From the NCBI GenBank assembly GCA_003574895.1, contig PJFB01000005.1, forward strand, positions 1-64,000: 64,000 nt of DNA. The letters are read 5' to 3'. This document shows, in pieces, positions 24,048-33,482 of the stretch. The DNA is from Geobacter sp. (lineage in GTDB: Bacteria; Desulfobacterota; Desulfuromonadia; Geobacterales; Pseudopelobacteraceae). Numbering within the stretch: the first letter of the stretch is position 1; each line of letters starts with the position of its first letter. Under the pieces are notes generated by a model. That model saw only the letters and a list, made by a program, of their open reading frames with translations, had not been told where the DNA came from and searched no databases. The position numbers and the translations under genes were made by a program.

Positions 24048-25328
24048 ATGCCGAAAAAAAGTGTAACAGCAACAGATGCGAACAGAACAGCGATAACGAA
24101 TCTAAGACTTGACGAGGAAGATTTTCGCAAACTTCCTTTTAATGACAAGCGCGCCTATCTTGACGCCGTACTCCCCAAGGAGCGGATAGCCCTGATTCTG
24201 GGGGACCGGGACAACAAGAAGCTGGCCCGGGCCATGCAGCCCCATGAGTTGTACTGGCTGTTCAAGGAGAATGGCGGCACTGAGGCCATGGAGCTGCTGG
24301 GACTGGCAAATCCGGAGCAATGCGTTTTTATCCTGGACATGGAACTGTGGCGAGGCTGGTCGTTCCTGGAAGATAAGGCGGTCGAATATCTCGGGTACAT
24401 CATGAAGGGTAGTCTGGAGCATTTCCTGGAACTGCTTCCACGTCTGGATTTCAATCTTCTCTCCCTGTTTCTGGGTCGGGAGCTGATTGTGGCGGGTGGA
24501 ATCGGCGACCTGAATACCGATGAAGAACGCCAGACTGATTGGGATCACACCTTTGACGATGTGTTCCTGATCAAATTCAGGAATCCCCATCACGCCAATA
24601 TAATCGGTTCCTTTCTGGAGAAGATCTGCCGTTTTGACAATCCTCTGTACACGGCGCTCATGGAAAGCGTGAGCGGCGAAATCGACATCGAATCTGAGGA
24701 GGAGTGCTATCACCTGAAGTCGGGCCGCCTTGCCGATCTGGGTTTTCCTCCCTTTGACGAGGCGCTTGAGATCTACTCCCGTATTGACCCGGCCACATTT
24801 ACCCCCGGCCGCAACAAGGTGGTCCTGCCAGCGGTCGAAGCGACCACGCTCCCCGGGATGTCTTTGACCGGGAAGACGTTTCTGGAGCGGGTCATCCTCA
24901 GGATGGATTCGGAACTGTTTCGCATGGAGCTGAATTACCTGATCAATACGGCACTGGTGGCCGATGAGGCCCATCTGGCCGACATGGAAGAGATGCGGTC
25001 GGTGGTGGACTGGGTGTACGGCTACCTGAACATCGCCCTGGAATACCTGTGCAAAGGGGATGAAGCAAAGGGCGCGGAGATCCTGACCGGCGAATACCTG
25101 AAAAGATTGTTCCAGTTGGGGTTTAGCGTGGTCATCGGCCTGAAACTCAGGGGCGACAAGCTGAACGATGCGGATTATGCCACCGATAAAGCCCTTTCAG
25201 GTCTGAAAAGCCCCAGGCCCCGCTTTTATCGCGGACTTGACCCCGACGGTATCGATGGCTACCGGGAATTTCAGGAGCTTAAAGATGTGGCCGCAATGTC
25301 GGATTTCCTGAAGATGCTGGAGGGTTAA
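24048..25328 (+). CDS. DUF6178 family protein
   Basis: 426 residues from ATG 24048, which has AGGAG a few bases before it; the longer upstream frame is rejected. The beginning (LDEEDFRKLPFNDKRAYLDA) and LPKERIALILGDRD match DUF6178 proteins known from Geobacter relatives. Mostly helical, no membrane segment, no known catalytic motif. Function unknown. GC content returns to the core level here, so the gene belongs to the host backbone. Confidence 0.75.
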   Translation: MPKKSVTATDANRTAITNLRLDEEDFRKLPFNDKRAYLDAVLPKERIALILGDRDNKKLARAMQPHELYWLFKENGGTEAMELLGLANPEQCVFILDMELWRGWSFLEDKAVEYLGYIMKGSLEHFLELLPRLDFNLLSLFLGRELIVAGGIGDLNTDEERQTDWDHTFDDVFLIKFRNPHHANIIGSFLEKICRFDNPLYTALMESVSGEIDIESEEECYHLKSGRLADLGFPPFDEALEIYSRIDPATFTPGRNKVVLPAVEATTLPGMSLTGKTFLERVILRMDSELFRMELNYLINTALVADEAHLADMEEMRSVVDWVYGYLNIALEYLCKGDEAKGAEILTGEYLKRLFQLGFSVVIGLKLRGDKLNDADYATDKALSGLKSPRPRFYRGLDPDGIDGYREFQELKDVAAMSDFLKMLEG

Positions 25329-25397
25329 ACACGGCGCGGGCTCGTCTTGAACAATCAAAACGCGATTCCCGCCAGTCAACACCATTTGGAGACTGAT

Positions 25398-26036
25398 ATG
25401 ATTGACCTGACATACTGGATGGTATTCTTTGGCACGGCATTGGCGTTAAATCTTTCGCCTGGCCCGGATCTGATCTATGTGATTTCCAAAACCATCGCCC
25501 AGGGCACAAAAGTCGGTTTGGCATCGGCCGCAGGGCTTTGGACAGGCGCATTCGTTCATGTCCTCTCGGTGGCCTTCGGTCTTTCTGCCATCCTGATGGC
25601 TTCCGCCAAGGCCTTTACCGTGGTGAAATATCTGGGTGCCGCCTATCTCGTTTATCTGGGGATACAGGCGCTGCGGTCACGGGGAACGAGTTTTGATCTC
25701 CCCTCGAACAAGGACGCCAATGTAACCCCCGGCCAGGCCTTTCGCCAAGGTATCATGGTTGATGTGCTTAATCCGAAGGTGGCGATTTTCTTCATGGCGT
25801 TTCTGCCCCAGTTCGTTCGTCCCGATCACGGCAATCCTTCCCTGCAATTGGTCTGGCTTGGCGCGCTGGTTATCCTGGTGGCAATTCCCGTCGAATCTTT
25901 CGCTGTCGTGGCAGCCTCGCGAACCACGGGCTTTATCAGGCGGCATCCCAGGACTTCTGTCTGGCTCGATCGGGTGCTTGGCTCTGTCCTTGTATCGCTC
26001 GGTGCCCGTTTGGCGCTTTTCGAGCAGCGTCAATGA
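25398..26036 (+). CDS. LysE/RhtB-family amino-acid exporter
   Basis: 212 residues with five to six hydrophobic segments. The N-terminal signature LNLSPGPDLIYVISKTIAQG is typical of LysE/RhtB proteins, followed by LGAAYLVYLGIQALR and DVLNPKVAIFFMAFLPQFV. Members export amino acids or homoserine lactones through the inner membrane. ATG 25398 has GGAG 7 bases upstream. Substrate unknown. Confidence 0.88.
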   Translation: MIDLTYWMVFFGTALALNLSPGPDLIYVISKTIAQGTKVGLASAAGLWTGAFVHVLSVAFGLSAILMASAKAFTVVKYLGAAYLVYLGIQALRSRGTSFDLPSNKDANVTPGQAFRQGIMVDVLNPKVAIFFMAFLPQFVRPDHGNPSLQLVWLGALVILVAIPVESFAVVAASRTTGFIRRHPRTSVWLDRVLGSVLVSLGARLALFEQRQ

Positions 26037-26111
26037 GGGTGGTTGACAGCCATGTTTGGCGTATGCCTTGACATGGGGTGGTAGTTCCATAAGCAAAAAA
26101 GGAGGGAAGAG

Positions 26112-26681
26112 ATGAAGATTGTCTGTCTGTTGGGAAGTCCGCGCAGCAAAGGGAACAGCGCAACCATTGCCCGCAGGGTTCTTGAAACTGTTGAGGGCGC
26201 AGAATCCCGCATATTCGAGCTGAACCGGCTGAGCTATCGAGGGTGCCAGGGGTGCTATGCCTGCAAGACCACCCTTGACCACTGTGTCCTTGACGATGAC
26301 CTGAGCGAGGTGCTGCAGGCGGTCAAGGAGGCCGATGCCGTTATCTACGCCTCGCCGGTCTATTACGGCGACATCTCCGCCCAGCTCAAGGGATTCGTGG
26401 ACCGCACCTTCTCCTACCTGGTCCCTGACTACATCACCAATCCCCAGCCATCCAGGCTGTTGCCGGGGAAAAAACTCCTGTTCATCCTCACCCAGGGCCA
26501 TCAGGACCCGGGGGTGTTTGCCGATATCTTCACCCGCTACGACTTTTTCCTCAGATGGGGCGGGATTGCCGATACCCGCCTGATCCGGGCCTGCGGAGTC
26601 GGCGGGGGAGGGGCCGTAAATGTTTCCGAGGAGGTTCTGCAGGAGGCCGCGGAGACGGCCCGGACGTTCCTGTCGGCGTAA
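26112..26681 (+). CDS. NADPH-dependent FMN reductase / flavodoxin-like oxidoreductase
   Basis: 189 residues. The FMN phosphate loop is LGSPRSKGNSATI near residue 8, then RGCQGCYACK, a CxxCxxC arrangement found in iron-sulfur flavoproteins and related reductases, and ASPVYYGDISAQLKGFVDR near residue 80. It probably reduces FMN or quinones. The cysteines might hold a cluster, though the usual fourth ligand lies at DHCVLDD. GGAGGGAAG precedes the start. Confidence 0.82.
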   Translation: MKIVCLLGSPRSKGNSATIARRVLETVEGAESRIFELNRLSYRGCQGCYACKTTLDHCVLDDDLSEVLQAVKEADAVIYASPVYYGDISAQLKGFVDRTFSYLVPDYITNPQPSRLLPGKKLLFILTQGHQDPGVFADIFTRYDFFLRWGGIADTRLIRACGVGGGGAVNVSEEVLQEAAETARTFLSA

Positions 26682-27017
26682 TGCCAATTTCAAATCCTGC
26701 ACTGTCTTCGTTGGCTCATCTTTTGTTTTTGTATTTACATTCAGGATCAAAACATCGGCCAACAAAATTTAAAAATGAGAAAGATGTTTATTTTATTGGT
26801 TAGATGAGGTACAAAAAAACATCGGCCAAAACATCGGCCAATATTCTATTTATTTTGTGTGTAATTAACTGTAATAATGCGTTTGCACGTAGATTTTTAT
26901 CCTGTGTTGTTGTTAAATAAACCGGCCAAAATATCGGCACCGATAACGATCGCGCAATTAATATAAGCCATAGATTTAAGGTCGGCCGGAATGCTGATCT
27001 CTGTCTGAGGAATCAAC
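26682..27017. promoter_or_regulatory. A+T-rich region with 12-bp AACATCGGCCAA repeats
   Basis: This 336-base gap before the Fic gene holds AACATCGGCCAA three times, at 26751-26762 and in direct tandem at 26818-26829 and 26830-26841. Related copies are ATATCGGC at 26931-26938 and GGCCGG near 26983. The surrounding sequence is highly A+T-rich. The spacing looks like binding sites for a repressor that controls the Fic gene. No open reading frame is supported. Confidence 0.7.
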
Positions 27018-28232
27018 ATGGAAGATGGTTTTTTTACAAGGGTTTCGGAAATGGAACCACTGATGCCTGCTGATTCTGCTGGGGAGCTCGATGATTTGGC
27101 CATTGAGGTGATTCGTAAATCAGCCGGCATCAGTGCCGCTGTTCATCCGGTCACCCGCAGGGGGATAGTGGAACTGGTAAGGAAAATGAACAGTTACTAT
27201 TCCAATCTTATAGAGGGGCACAACACTCATCCGGTAGATATTGATCGCGCTATGAGAGAAGACTTTTCCCGGGATCCTGCGAAAAGAGCAAGGCAATTGG
27301 AAAGTAAAGCGCATGTAGAAGTGCAGAAGCGCATCGAGGCCCGCATTGAGGATACTCCTGGAGCAGTTATTACCAGCATGGATTTTTTGTGTTGGATACA
27401 CGAGGAGTTTTATGAGCGGATGCCCGATGAGTATCTGGTCGTACAGCGTACAGACGGAAAAATCGAGAGGGTGGTCCCCGGCAAAACCAGGGAAACAGAG
27501 GTTGAGGTTGGCAGGCATTTGCCGCCTAGATCAGAATACCTGGGCACTTTTATGAAAAGATTCGAAGAAGCCTACGACCCTCGAGAAATGAGAGGTCTGA
27601 GACAAATTGTCGCTGCTGCGGCCTCTCATCACCGTCTTGCATGGATTCATCCTTTTCTGGATGGCAATGGGCGGGTTACACGACTTATGACTCATGCCTA
27701 TCTGAAAAAGGCAAAAATAGATGGCCACGGGTTGTGGACCGTTTCCCGAGGTTTCGCAAGAAACCGGGAAGAGTATCTTGCCGCCTTGGCAGGGGCAGAC
27801 CAACCCCGTAGAGGAGATCTGGATGGCCGGGGAAATTTGACCCAGGCGGGACTGCTGGACTTTTGCAAATTTTTCCTTAAAACCGCTATTGACCAGATTG
27901 ACTTTATGGCAGGCCTTTTGGATTTGGATGGCATGCAGAAAAGAATACAAACGGTTGTCGATCGCCAGGTTTCTTTTGGTGAGTTGAAACCTGAAGCGGG
28001 TCATTTGCTGAGAGATGTGTTTTTACGCGGGGAAATATCTCGTGGAGAAATCCAGCATATCATCGGAATGCCCGAACGGTCAGCGCGAAGGGTCACCAGT
28101 AGATTATTGGAAAAAGGCCTTCTGGTTTCCGATTCGGAAAAGGGACCTGTAATGCTCGGTTTTCCTGCATCGATGGTGGGGTATTATTTTCCACGCCTTT
28201 ATCCTGAGGGAGTCGAGGCCAGCCTTGATTAG
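27018..28232 (+). CDS. Fic-family protein (probable AMPylator)
   Basis: 404 residues. The catalytic motif HPFLDGNGRVTR lies near residue 214 and is complete, so the protein probably transfers AMP to a hydroxyl side chain. The inhibitory motif SNLIEG near residue 63 fits (S/T)xxxE(G/N) and precedes the Fic domain, making it a class II, self-inhibited enzyme. A C-terminal winged-helix region (about 335-385, EISRGEIQHIIGMPERSARR) may bind DNA, perhaps the 12-bp repeats upstream. GAGGA precedes ATG 27018. Target unknown. Confidence 0.87.
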   Translation: MEDGFFTRVSEMEPLMPADSAGELDDLAIEVIRKSAGISAAVHPVTRRGIVELVRKMNSYYSNLIEGHNTHPVDIDRAMREDFSRDPAKRARQLESKAHVEVQKRIEARIEDTPGAVITSMDFLCWIHEEFYERMPDEYLVVQRTDGKIERVVPGKTRETEVEVGRHLPPRSEYLGTFMKRFEEAYDPREMRGLRQIVAAAASHHRLAWIHPFLDGNGRVTRLMTHAYLKKAKIDGHGLWTVSRGFARNREEYLAALAGADQPRRGDLDGRGNLTQAGLLDFCKFFLKTAIDQIDFMAGLLDLDGMQKRIQTVVDRQVSFGELKPEAGHLLRDVFLRGEISRGEIQHIIGMPERSARRVTSRLLEKGLLVSDSEKGPVMLGFPASMVGYYFPRLYPEGVEASLD

Positions 28233-28246
28233 ACGGTAATCGTCTT

Positions 28247-28277
28247 AAAGCACCCGGATTCCACGGGTGCTTTTTTT
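28247..28277 (+). terminator. Rho-independent terminator after Fic
   Basis: AAAGCACCCG (28247-28256) pairs with CGGGTGCTTT (28264-28273) around a 7-base loop, followed by a run of T (28271-28277). A textbook hairpin. Confidence 0.85.
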
Positions 28278-28360
28278 TGCGCGCTGTGGTAAGGTTCTCC
28301 CAGTTTATTATCAATATCCGAAAGCCTTGCTCACCGCGCCCCAGCAGATCGAACCAGCCC

Positions 28361-30862
28361 ATGCAAACCCATTTTACAAACGACTGCAGCGCCCTGATGC
28401 GGCACGAGATCGCCGCTGCCTCCGGCAACGAGGTCTTTTTCATCGGCCGCACCAACGTGGAGGGAGTCATCTGCGAGGTAGAGGTCATTGCCCGCGGCAC
28501 GAAACAGGCTGTGCCGGCCATCCTCAGCCGGGCCTCCTGCGGCGAGGCGGTCATCCATAACCATCCTTCCGGCGATCTGACCCCTTCCGATGCCGACATG
28601 GATATCGCCTCCATTGCCGGCAACCAGGGGATCGGCTTCCTGATCGTGGACAACGGCTGCACCCGTTGCTACCAGGTGGTCTCCATATTTACGGAGAAAA
28701 AGGGTGAGCTGCTCTCCCTGGACGAGATTGGTGCCATCTTTGGCGCCGGCGGCATGCTGGCTGCCAACCTGAAGGGGTACGAGCAGCGGGACGAACAGCT
28801 GCGCATGGCCCTGACCGTGGCCGAGGCCTTCAACAATAACCGGGTGACCCTGGTGGAGGCCGGCACCGGCACCGGCAAGTCCCTGGCCTACCTGGTTCCG
28901 GCCATCCTCTGGGCGGTGCGCAACAACGAACGGGTGGTGGTCTCCACCAATACCATCAACCTCCAGGAACAGCTGATCCGCAAGGATCTCCCCTTCCTGG
29001 CCCGCAACGCCCAGGTGGAGTTCAAGGCGGCCCTGGTCAAGGGACGCGGCAACTACGTCTGTCTGCGCAAGCTGGAGAGCGTTGAGACCGAGCCGTCCCT
29101 GTTCCCGGACGAAGCAGCAGAGGAGTTGACCGCCATCATCGAATGGAGTCACGCCACCCAGGACGGCTGCCGCAGCGACCTTTCCTTTGCGCCCCACGCC
29201 AACACCTGGGAGGAAATCTGCTGCGAGGCGGACCAGTGCAGCCGCTCCCGCTGCAAGCACTTCAACCGCTGCTTCTTCTACCGGGCCCGGCGCGATGCCT
29301 CGGCCGCCAGGGTGCTGGTGGTCAACCACGCCCTGCTGCTGTCGGACATCGTGCTGCGCAAGGAGACAGGCTACGACGCCACAGCCATCCTGCCACCTTT
29401 TACCCGGCTGATCTTCGACGAAGGGCACCACCTGGAGGACGTGGCCACCAGCCACCTCTCCCTGGTCCTCTCCCGGGGTGCCATCCTCAAGCAACTGCAT
29501 CGCCTGGTGCCGCAAAAGGCCAACCGGGCCGGCCTGCTGACGATCATCTCCAACCGCCTGGGCCGCGATCTGCCCGAGAGCATGGAGGCGCTGTACACTG
29601 AACTCTCGGCCCTGCTGGAAAGCCATCTGCTCCCCAAGGCCCATGATCTGGCCGGCCTGACCGCAGGCACCATGGACTGGCTGGCCCTGGCCATGGCCGG
29701 CACCGGGGATGCCGGCCGGGAAAGCAAGCTGCGCATCACGCCGCCCGTAGAACAGGGCGCTCTCTGGAAGGAGTGCCGGCAACGCTTCCATGCCCTGGCC
29801 GATGCCCTCAATGAATTTACCTCGGCCCTGCGGAACCTGCTGCGCCGCTGCGAAGACGTGCCGGACAAGCTGCGGGAGCGCATGGCCGATCAACTGGTGG
29901 ATAGCGCCGGCATCGAGCGCCGCCTCCAGACCATGGCCGACGTGCTGCTGTTTTTCATCGCCGATGCCGAAGGATATTGCCGCTGGATGGAGTCGAAAAA
30001 AGGGGCGCGCGGTGTCCAGGCCCGCCTGTGCGCCGCGCCGCTGGATGTCTCGGCCCAGGTCAAGGAGACCATCCTGGACCGGATCAAGACCATAATCGTC
30101 ACCTCGGCCACCCTCACGGTGGGGGGGGATTTCGGTTATCTCAAGAAACGCACCGGCTTCAGTCTGCTGGGTCCGGAGCGCGTGAACGAGCTGCGCCTGG
30201 CGTCCCCCTTTGATTACGCAACCCAGGTCTTTGCCGCCGTTCCGGCCGACATGCCGGAACCGACCGCCCCGGACTACCGCCAAGCCCTGGAGGAACGCAT
30301 CCTGCGGGCCGTGGCCATTGCCAGGGGGGGCGCCTTCATCCTGTTTACCTCCTACGACCTGCTGAACCGCGTCTACCAGGCCCTGTCGCCGGACCTGGCC
30401 CGGCTGGGGCTGGTGGCCCTGCGCCAGGGCGAGACCGGGCGCCATGCCCTGCTGGCCCGTTTCCGCAAAGAGCAGAACGCGGTGCTGTTCGGCACCGATT
30501 CCTTCTGGGAAGGGGTGGATGTCAAGGGTGACGCCCTGCGGCTGGTGATCATCGCCCGGCTCCCGTTCCAGGTCCCCACCGAGCCGGTGCAGCAGGCCAG
30601 GGCCGAACAGATCCAGGCCTCGGGCGGCGACCCGTTCCGCGAGTTCTCCGTGCCCCAGGCCGTGATCAAATTCCGCCAGGGTTTCGGGCGCCTGATCCGG
30701 AGCCGCGATGACCGGGGCGCCGTCCTGATCCTGGACCGCCGGGTGACCACCAAGAACTACGGCAGGATCTTCCTCCGTTCTCTGCCGGACACGGAACTGG
30801 TGACCGGCGATTCCGGCGAGGTCTTTGCCCGCATGGAACGGTTTTTCCATGAACGTCCCTGA
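28361..30862 (+). CDS. RadC-like JAMM domain fused to a DinG-family helicase
   Basis: 833 residues from ATG 28361. Residues about 10-130 form a RadC-like/MPN domain with HNHPSGDLTPSDAD, the HxH plus S/D metal motif. The rest is a superfamily 2 XPD/DinG helicase: Walker A EAGTGTGKS near residue 170, four cysteines from GNYVC to CKHFNRCFF for an iron-sulfur cluster, the DEGHH box II, and C-terminal motifs GTDSFWEGVD and QGFGRLIRS. DinG unwinds damaged or R-loop-containing DNA. The fused metal domain might act on DNA or protein, which is inference. It is a single gene with no operon partner. Confidence 0.88.
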   Translation: MQTHFTNDCSALMRHEIAAASGNEVFFIGRTNVEGVICEVEVIARGTKQAVPAILSRASCGEAVIHNHPSGDLTPSDADMDIASIAGNQGIGFLIVDNGCTRCYQVVSIFTEKKGELLSLDEIGAIFGAGGMLAANLKGYEQRDEQLRMALTVAEAFNNNRVTLVEAGTGTGKSLAYLVPAILWAVRNNERVVVSTNTINLQEQLIRKDLPFLARNAQVEFKAALVKGRGNYVCLRKLESVETEPSLFPDEAAEELTAIIEWSHATQDGCRSDLSFAPHANTWEEICCEADQCSRSRCKHFNRCFFYRARRDASAARVLVVNHALLLSDIVLRKETGYDATAILPPFTRLIFDEGHHLEDVATSHLSLVLSRGAILKQLHRLVPQKANRAGLLTIISNRLGRDLPESMEALYTELSALLESHLLPKAHDLAGLTAGTMDWLALAMAGTGDAGRESKLRITPPVEQGALWKECRQRFHALADALNEFTSALRNLLRRCEDVPDKLRERMADQLVDSAGIERRLQTMADVLLFFIADAEGYCRWMESKKGARGVQARLCAAPLDVSAQVKETILDRIKTIIVTSATLTVGGDFGYLKKRTGFSLLGPERVNELRLASPFDYATQVFAAVPADMPEPTAPDYRQALEERILRAVAIARGGAFILFTSYDLLNRVYQALSPDLARLGLVALRQGETGRHALLARFRKEQNAVLFGTDSFWEGVDVKGDALRLVIIARLPFQVPTEPVQQARAEQIQASGGDPFREFSVPQAVIKFRQGFGRLIRSRDDRGAVLILDRRVTTKNYGRIFLRSLPDTELVTGDSGEVFARMERFFHERP

Positions 30863-31017
30863 CGCCCTGGCGGGCATCTGGTATAATTTCGCTTTGCATC
30901 GGCAGCGACCAGCGGTTATAACCAAACAAGACAGCGACTGTTCCCTTGACAAGGCGCCATTCACAATGACGAGCCACCCTGACAACACGGTAATTCTACC
31001 CCGGATGGAAGCCTGAC

Positions 31018-31953
31018 ATGCGGCCCTGGCGGCGCATATTCCATCCGGTCATGGCGCTGATCACCATCCAGCTGGTCTGGATCACCGTGGTCGTCTTCTG
31101 GATCTACTGGTTCATCGGCAAGCACCGCGAATTCCGCGAACTGGCCCGTAAATACCGGCCCGAGCTGCTGGGCGAGGGATTCAACTGGCCGGTCATGGCT
31201 GAGGGGCTGGTGATGCTGGTGCTCATCCTGGCCGGCGTATATGTCATCTTCGTCTACTGGAACCGCCAATCCCGGCTCTATACCCAGCAGCGCAGCTTCA
31301 TCTCCCAGGTAACCCACGAACTCAAGTCGCCCCTGGCCTCCATCCAGCTCCACCTGGAGACCATCCGCCTGCGCAGCCTGCCCAAGGAAAAGCTGGATAC
31401 CTTTGTCGATACCATGCTGGCCGATACTGAGCGGCTGCATTACCTGATCAACAACCTGCTCATGGCCGCGCGCCTGGAACAGCGCCGCAAGCCGGCCGAG
31501 CGGCGCCTGACCGATCTTTCGGCCCTGCTGGAGGAACGGGTGGAGCGGGAGCGGGACAAGTTGCCCCAAGGGGGAAACATCTCCCTGGAGTCGGAGCCGG
31601 GAATCAAGGTGGTGGTGGATCCCGAAGAGATGGGGATGGTGCTGCGCAACCTCTTCGAGAATGCCATACTGTATTCGCCGGGAAGCCCGGACATCAGCGT
31701 GCGCCTCATGAGGTCAAAGGGGATTGCGTGCCTTTCGATCCAGGATAATGGGCGCGGGCTGGAAAAAAAGGAGTTGAAGAGGGTCTTCGACATGTTCTAC
31801 CGTGTCCGGTCGGCAGGGGAAAACGTGCGGGGAACCGGTCTGGGGCTCTACATCGTTTATTCCATCATGCGGGACAATGGAGGAGCGGTTATCGTGGAGA
31901 GCGAGGGGCTCGGCAAAGGGTGCACATTTACCATCACCCTGCCAACAGCGTAA
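31018..31953 (+). CDS. Membrane sensor histidine kinase
   Basis: 311 residues. Two membrane segments (about 12-34 and 62-82) enclose a small periplasmic loop of about 25 residues. The HisKA box is SQVTHELKSPLASIQLHLE, the N box LFENAILYSP, and G boxes are DNGRGLEKK and GTGLGLYIV. The cue is probably membrane-intrinsic because the sensor loop is tiny. It lies 48 bases before its response regulator, the likely partner. Confidence 0.9.
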   Translation: MRPWRRIFHPVMALITIQLVWITVVVFWIYWFIGKHREFRELARKYRPELLGEGFNWPVMAEGLVMLVLILAGVYVIFVYWNRQSRLYTQQRSFISQVTHELKSPLASIQLHLETIRLRSLPKEKLDTFVDTMLADTERLHYLINNLLMAARLEQRRKPAERRLTDLSALLEERVERERDKLPQGGNISLESEPGIKVVVDPEEMGMVLRNLFENAILYSPGSPDISVRLMRSKGIACLSIQDNGRGLEKKELKRVFDMFYRVRSAGENVRGTGLGLYIVYSIMRDNGGAVIVESEGLGKGCTFTITLPTA

Positions 31954-32001
31954 CATGGAAACACATGGGTTCATTACCCCACTCCCCGGTTACGGAGTTA
32001 T

Positions 32002-32706
32002 ATGAACACTGACAAACCACATATCATGCTGGTCGAGGACGAGATTCACCTGGCGCGCGGCATCTGTTTCAACCTGGAGCAGGAAGGGTGCCGTGTCAGC
32101 CATTTCGAATCGGGGGAAAAGGCGCTGACCGCCCTGGAAGTCGAGCATTTCGACCTGATCATACTGGATGTCATGTTGCCCGGCATGGACGGCTTTCAGG
32201 TCTGTCGGGCCGTGCGCGGGCTGGACCCCAGGGTGCCGGTGCTCATGCTCACGGCCCGCTCCGAGGATGCGGACCGGGTGGCGGGCCTGGAGAACGGCGC
32301 CGATGACTACCTCACCAAGCCCTTCAACCTGGTGGAATTCCTGCTGCGCGTCAAGGGGATGCTGCGCCGGTCCTCCTGGTACCGGCCCGACCCGGTGGAG
32401 GAAGCTTACCGCTTCGGCGACAACGAGGTCTTCCTCCTCTCCTACCGCGCCAAGACCGCCCAGGGGGAGATCGACCTGACCGAGATGGAGGTGCGGGTGC
32501 TGGCGCTCTTCTTCCAGAAAGAGGGCGAGATCATCCCGCGGGGCGAGCTGCTCCACTCGGTCTGGGGCTACAGTTCCGACACCGAGACCCGCACCCTGGA
32601 CAACTTCATTGTCCGCCTGCGCAAGTATTTCGAGCCCGACCCGGCCCGGCCGGCCCACTTCCAGACGGTGCGCGGGGTGGGCTACCGCTTCAGTCGCAAG
32701 GGCTAG
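32002..32706 (+). CDS. OmpR-family response regulator
   Basis: 234 residues. Receiver domain: acidic pocket LVEDEI, phosphoacceptor in LIILDVMLPGMDG near residue 56, and lysine in LTKPFN near residue 108. The C-terminal winged helix is complete (TEMEVRVLALFF; LDNFIVRLRKYFEP). It follows its kinase in the same direction and has GGAG just before the start. The controlled genes are not apparent here. Confidence 0.93.
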   Translation: MNTDKPHIMLVEDEIHLARGICFNLEQEGCRVSHFESGEKALTALEVEHFDLIILDVMLPGMDGFQVCRAVRGLDPRVPVLMLTARSEDADRVAGLENGADDYLTKPFNLVEFLLRVKGMLRRSSWYRPDPVEEAYRFGDNEVFLLSYRAKTAQGEIDLTEMEVRVLALFFQKEGEIIPRGELLHSVWGYSSDTETRTLDNFIVRLRKYFEPDPARPAHFQTVRGVGYRFSRKG

Positions 32707-32769
32707 CCGCCCGGCACAACATCACACCGCAGTCAGAGCTTCATCATCAAGACTTGAAGGACCCCTTCA

Positions 32770-33093
32770 ATGGAACAATTTCACCTCCCGCTGTTCCTCG
32801 TAAATACCCTGCTGGTGCTGGTGGATGCCTCGCTGGGCTACCATTTCGTGCCGCGCCTGCTGGCCGGGCTGGGCGACCCCGAGGTTTTCGAAACCGGGGT
32901 CCGCACTACCCGCGCCCTGCTGCCGGCAATCGTGGCGCTTTACATGTTCTTCAACTGCCTGGGATACTTCCAGGCCGAGACAGCATACCTGCTGCTGGTA
33001 AGCGGCGTGATCCTGGCCGATCTGGCGCTGCAAGTTTTTTTGCGCCGCAAGATGAGCCGCGATGAGACCCGTGACGAAGATGGCGGGGAATAG
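32770..33093 (+). CDS. Small membrane protein
   Basis: 107 residues with three hydrophobic segments (about 6-28, 46-68, 74-93) and a charged C-terminus. AAGGA lies about 8 bases before the start. No domain is recognised. It follows the two-component pair with a gap of 63 bases and may be part of that unit. Confidence 0.65.
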   Translation: MEQFHLPLFLVNTLLVLVDASLGYHFVPRLLAGLGDPEVFETGVRTTRALLPAIVALYMFFNCLGYFQAETAYLLLVSGVILADLALQVFLRRKMSRDETRDEDGGE

Positions 33094-33131
33094 AGGGTAA
33101 AGGAATCAAGGTGTTATTGACTTAATGGTAA

Positions 33132-33160
33132 TTGACAACTTCATGTGGCTATACTAGTAT
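33132..33160 (+). promoter_or_regulatory. Promoter with palindromic operator for the toxin-antitoxin operon
   Basis: TTGACA (33132-33137) is followed after 17 bases by TAGTAT (33155-33160), a good sigma-70 pair. The palindrome ATACTAGTAT (33151-33160) covers the -10 box, an ideal place for RHH autorepression. No other promoter is evident before 39743, so this one may drive all six genes that follow. Confidence 0.65.
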
Positions 33161-33191
33161 TTTATTATGAGCTACAAAAAGGAGCACAAAT

Positions 33192-33482
33192 ATGACTACA
33201 TTGTCGTTACGTCTTCCTGAAGACCTCCTGGATGAAGTTGATGCCTCAGCCGAGCAGTTGCACATCCCCAGGGCAGCCTATGTACGCAAGGCATTGGAGC
33301 AGATGAACGCAACGGTTGCGGCCCAGCGTCGCCGGACCCGGCTAATGGAAGTCAGCCTGAAGGTGCGGGAGGAAAGCATGCGGGTGAATGCCGAATTCGA
33401 CGCAATCGAGGATGCGCCTGACCCTGATAAACAGGATAAGTGCGTTAACGAAGTCATTTCCTGCGCAAAGAGCAGAAAATGA
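33192..33482 (+). CDS. Ribbon-helix-helix antitoxin
   Basis: 96 residues. The N-terminus has the RHH pattern TTLSLRLPEDLLDEVDASAE followed by IPRAAYVRKALEQM, typical of CopG/Arc-type antitoxins. The C-terminal tail is acidic and likely wraps the toxin. It precedes a PemK-like gene with a 4-base overlap. Its operator is the palindrome at the promoter. Confidence 0.85.
   Translation: MTTLSLRLPEDLLDEVDASAEQLHIPRAAYVRKALEQMNATVAAQRRRTRLMEVSLKVREESMRVNAEFDAIEDAPDPDKQDKCVNEVISCAKSRK

Noticed and set aside
26751-26841. Possible CRISPR start from the 12-bp repeats
   Set aside because: Units are too short, two are directly adjacent, and there are no uniform spacers or cas genes.
28331-30988. 885-codon open frame antisense to the DinG gene
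   Set aside because: It is low in complexity, rich in Q, G and H, and results from the high-GC codon bias of the sense gene, which has all helicase motifs.
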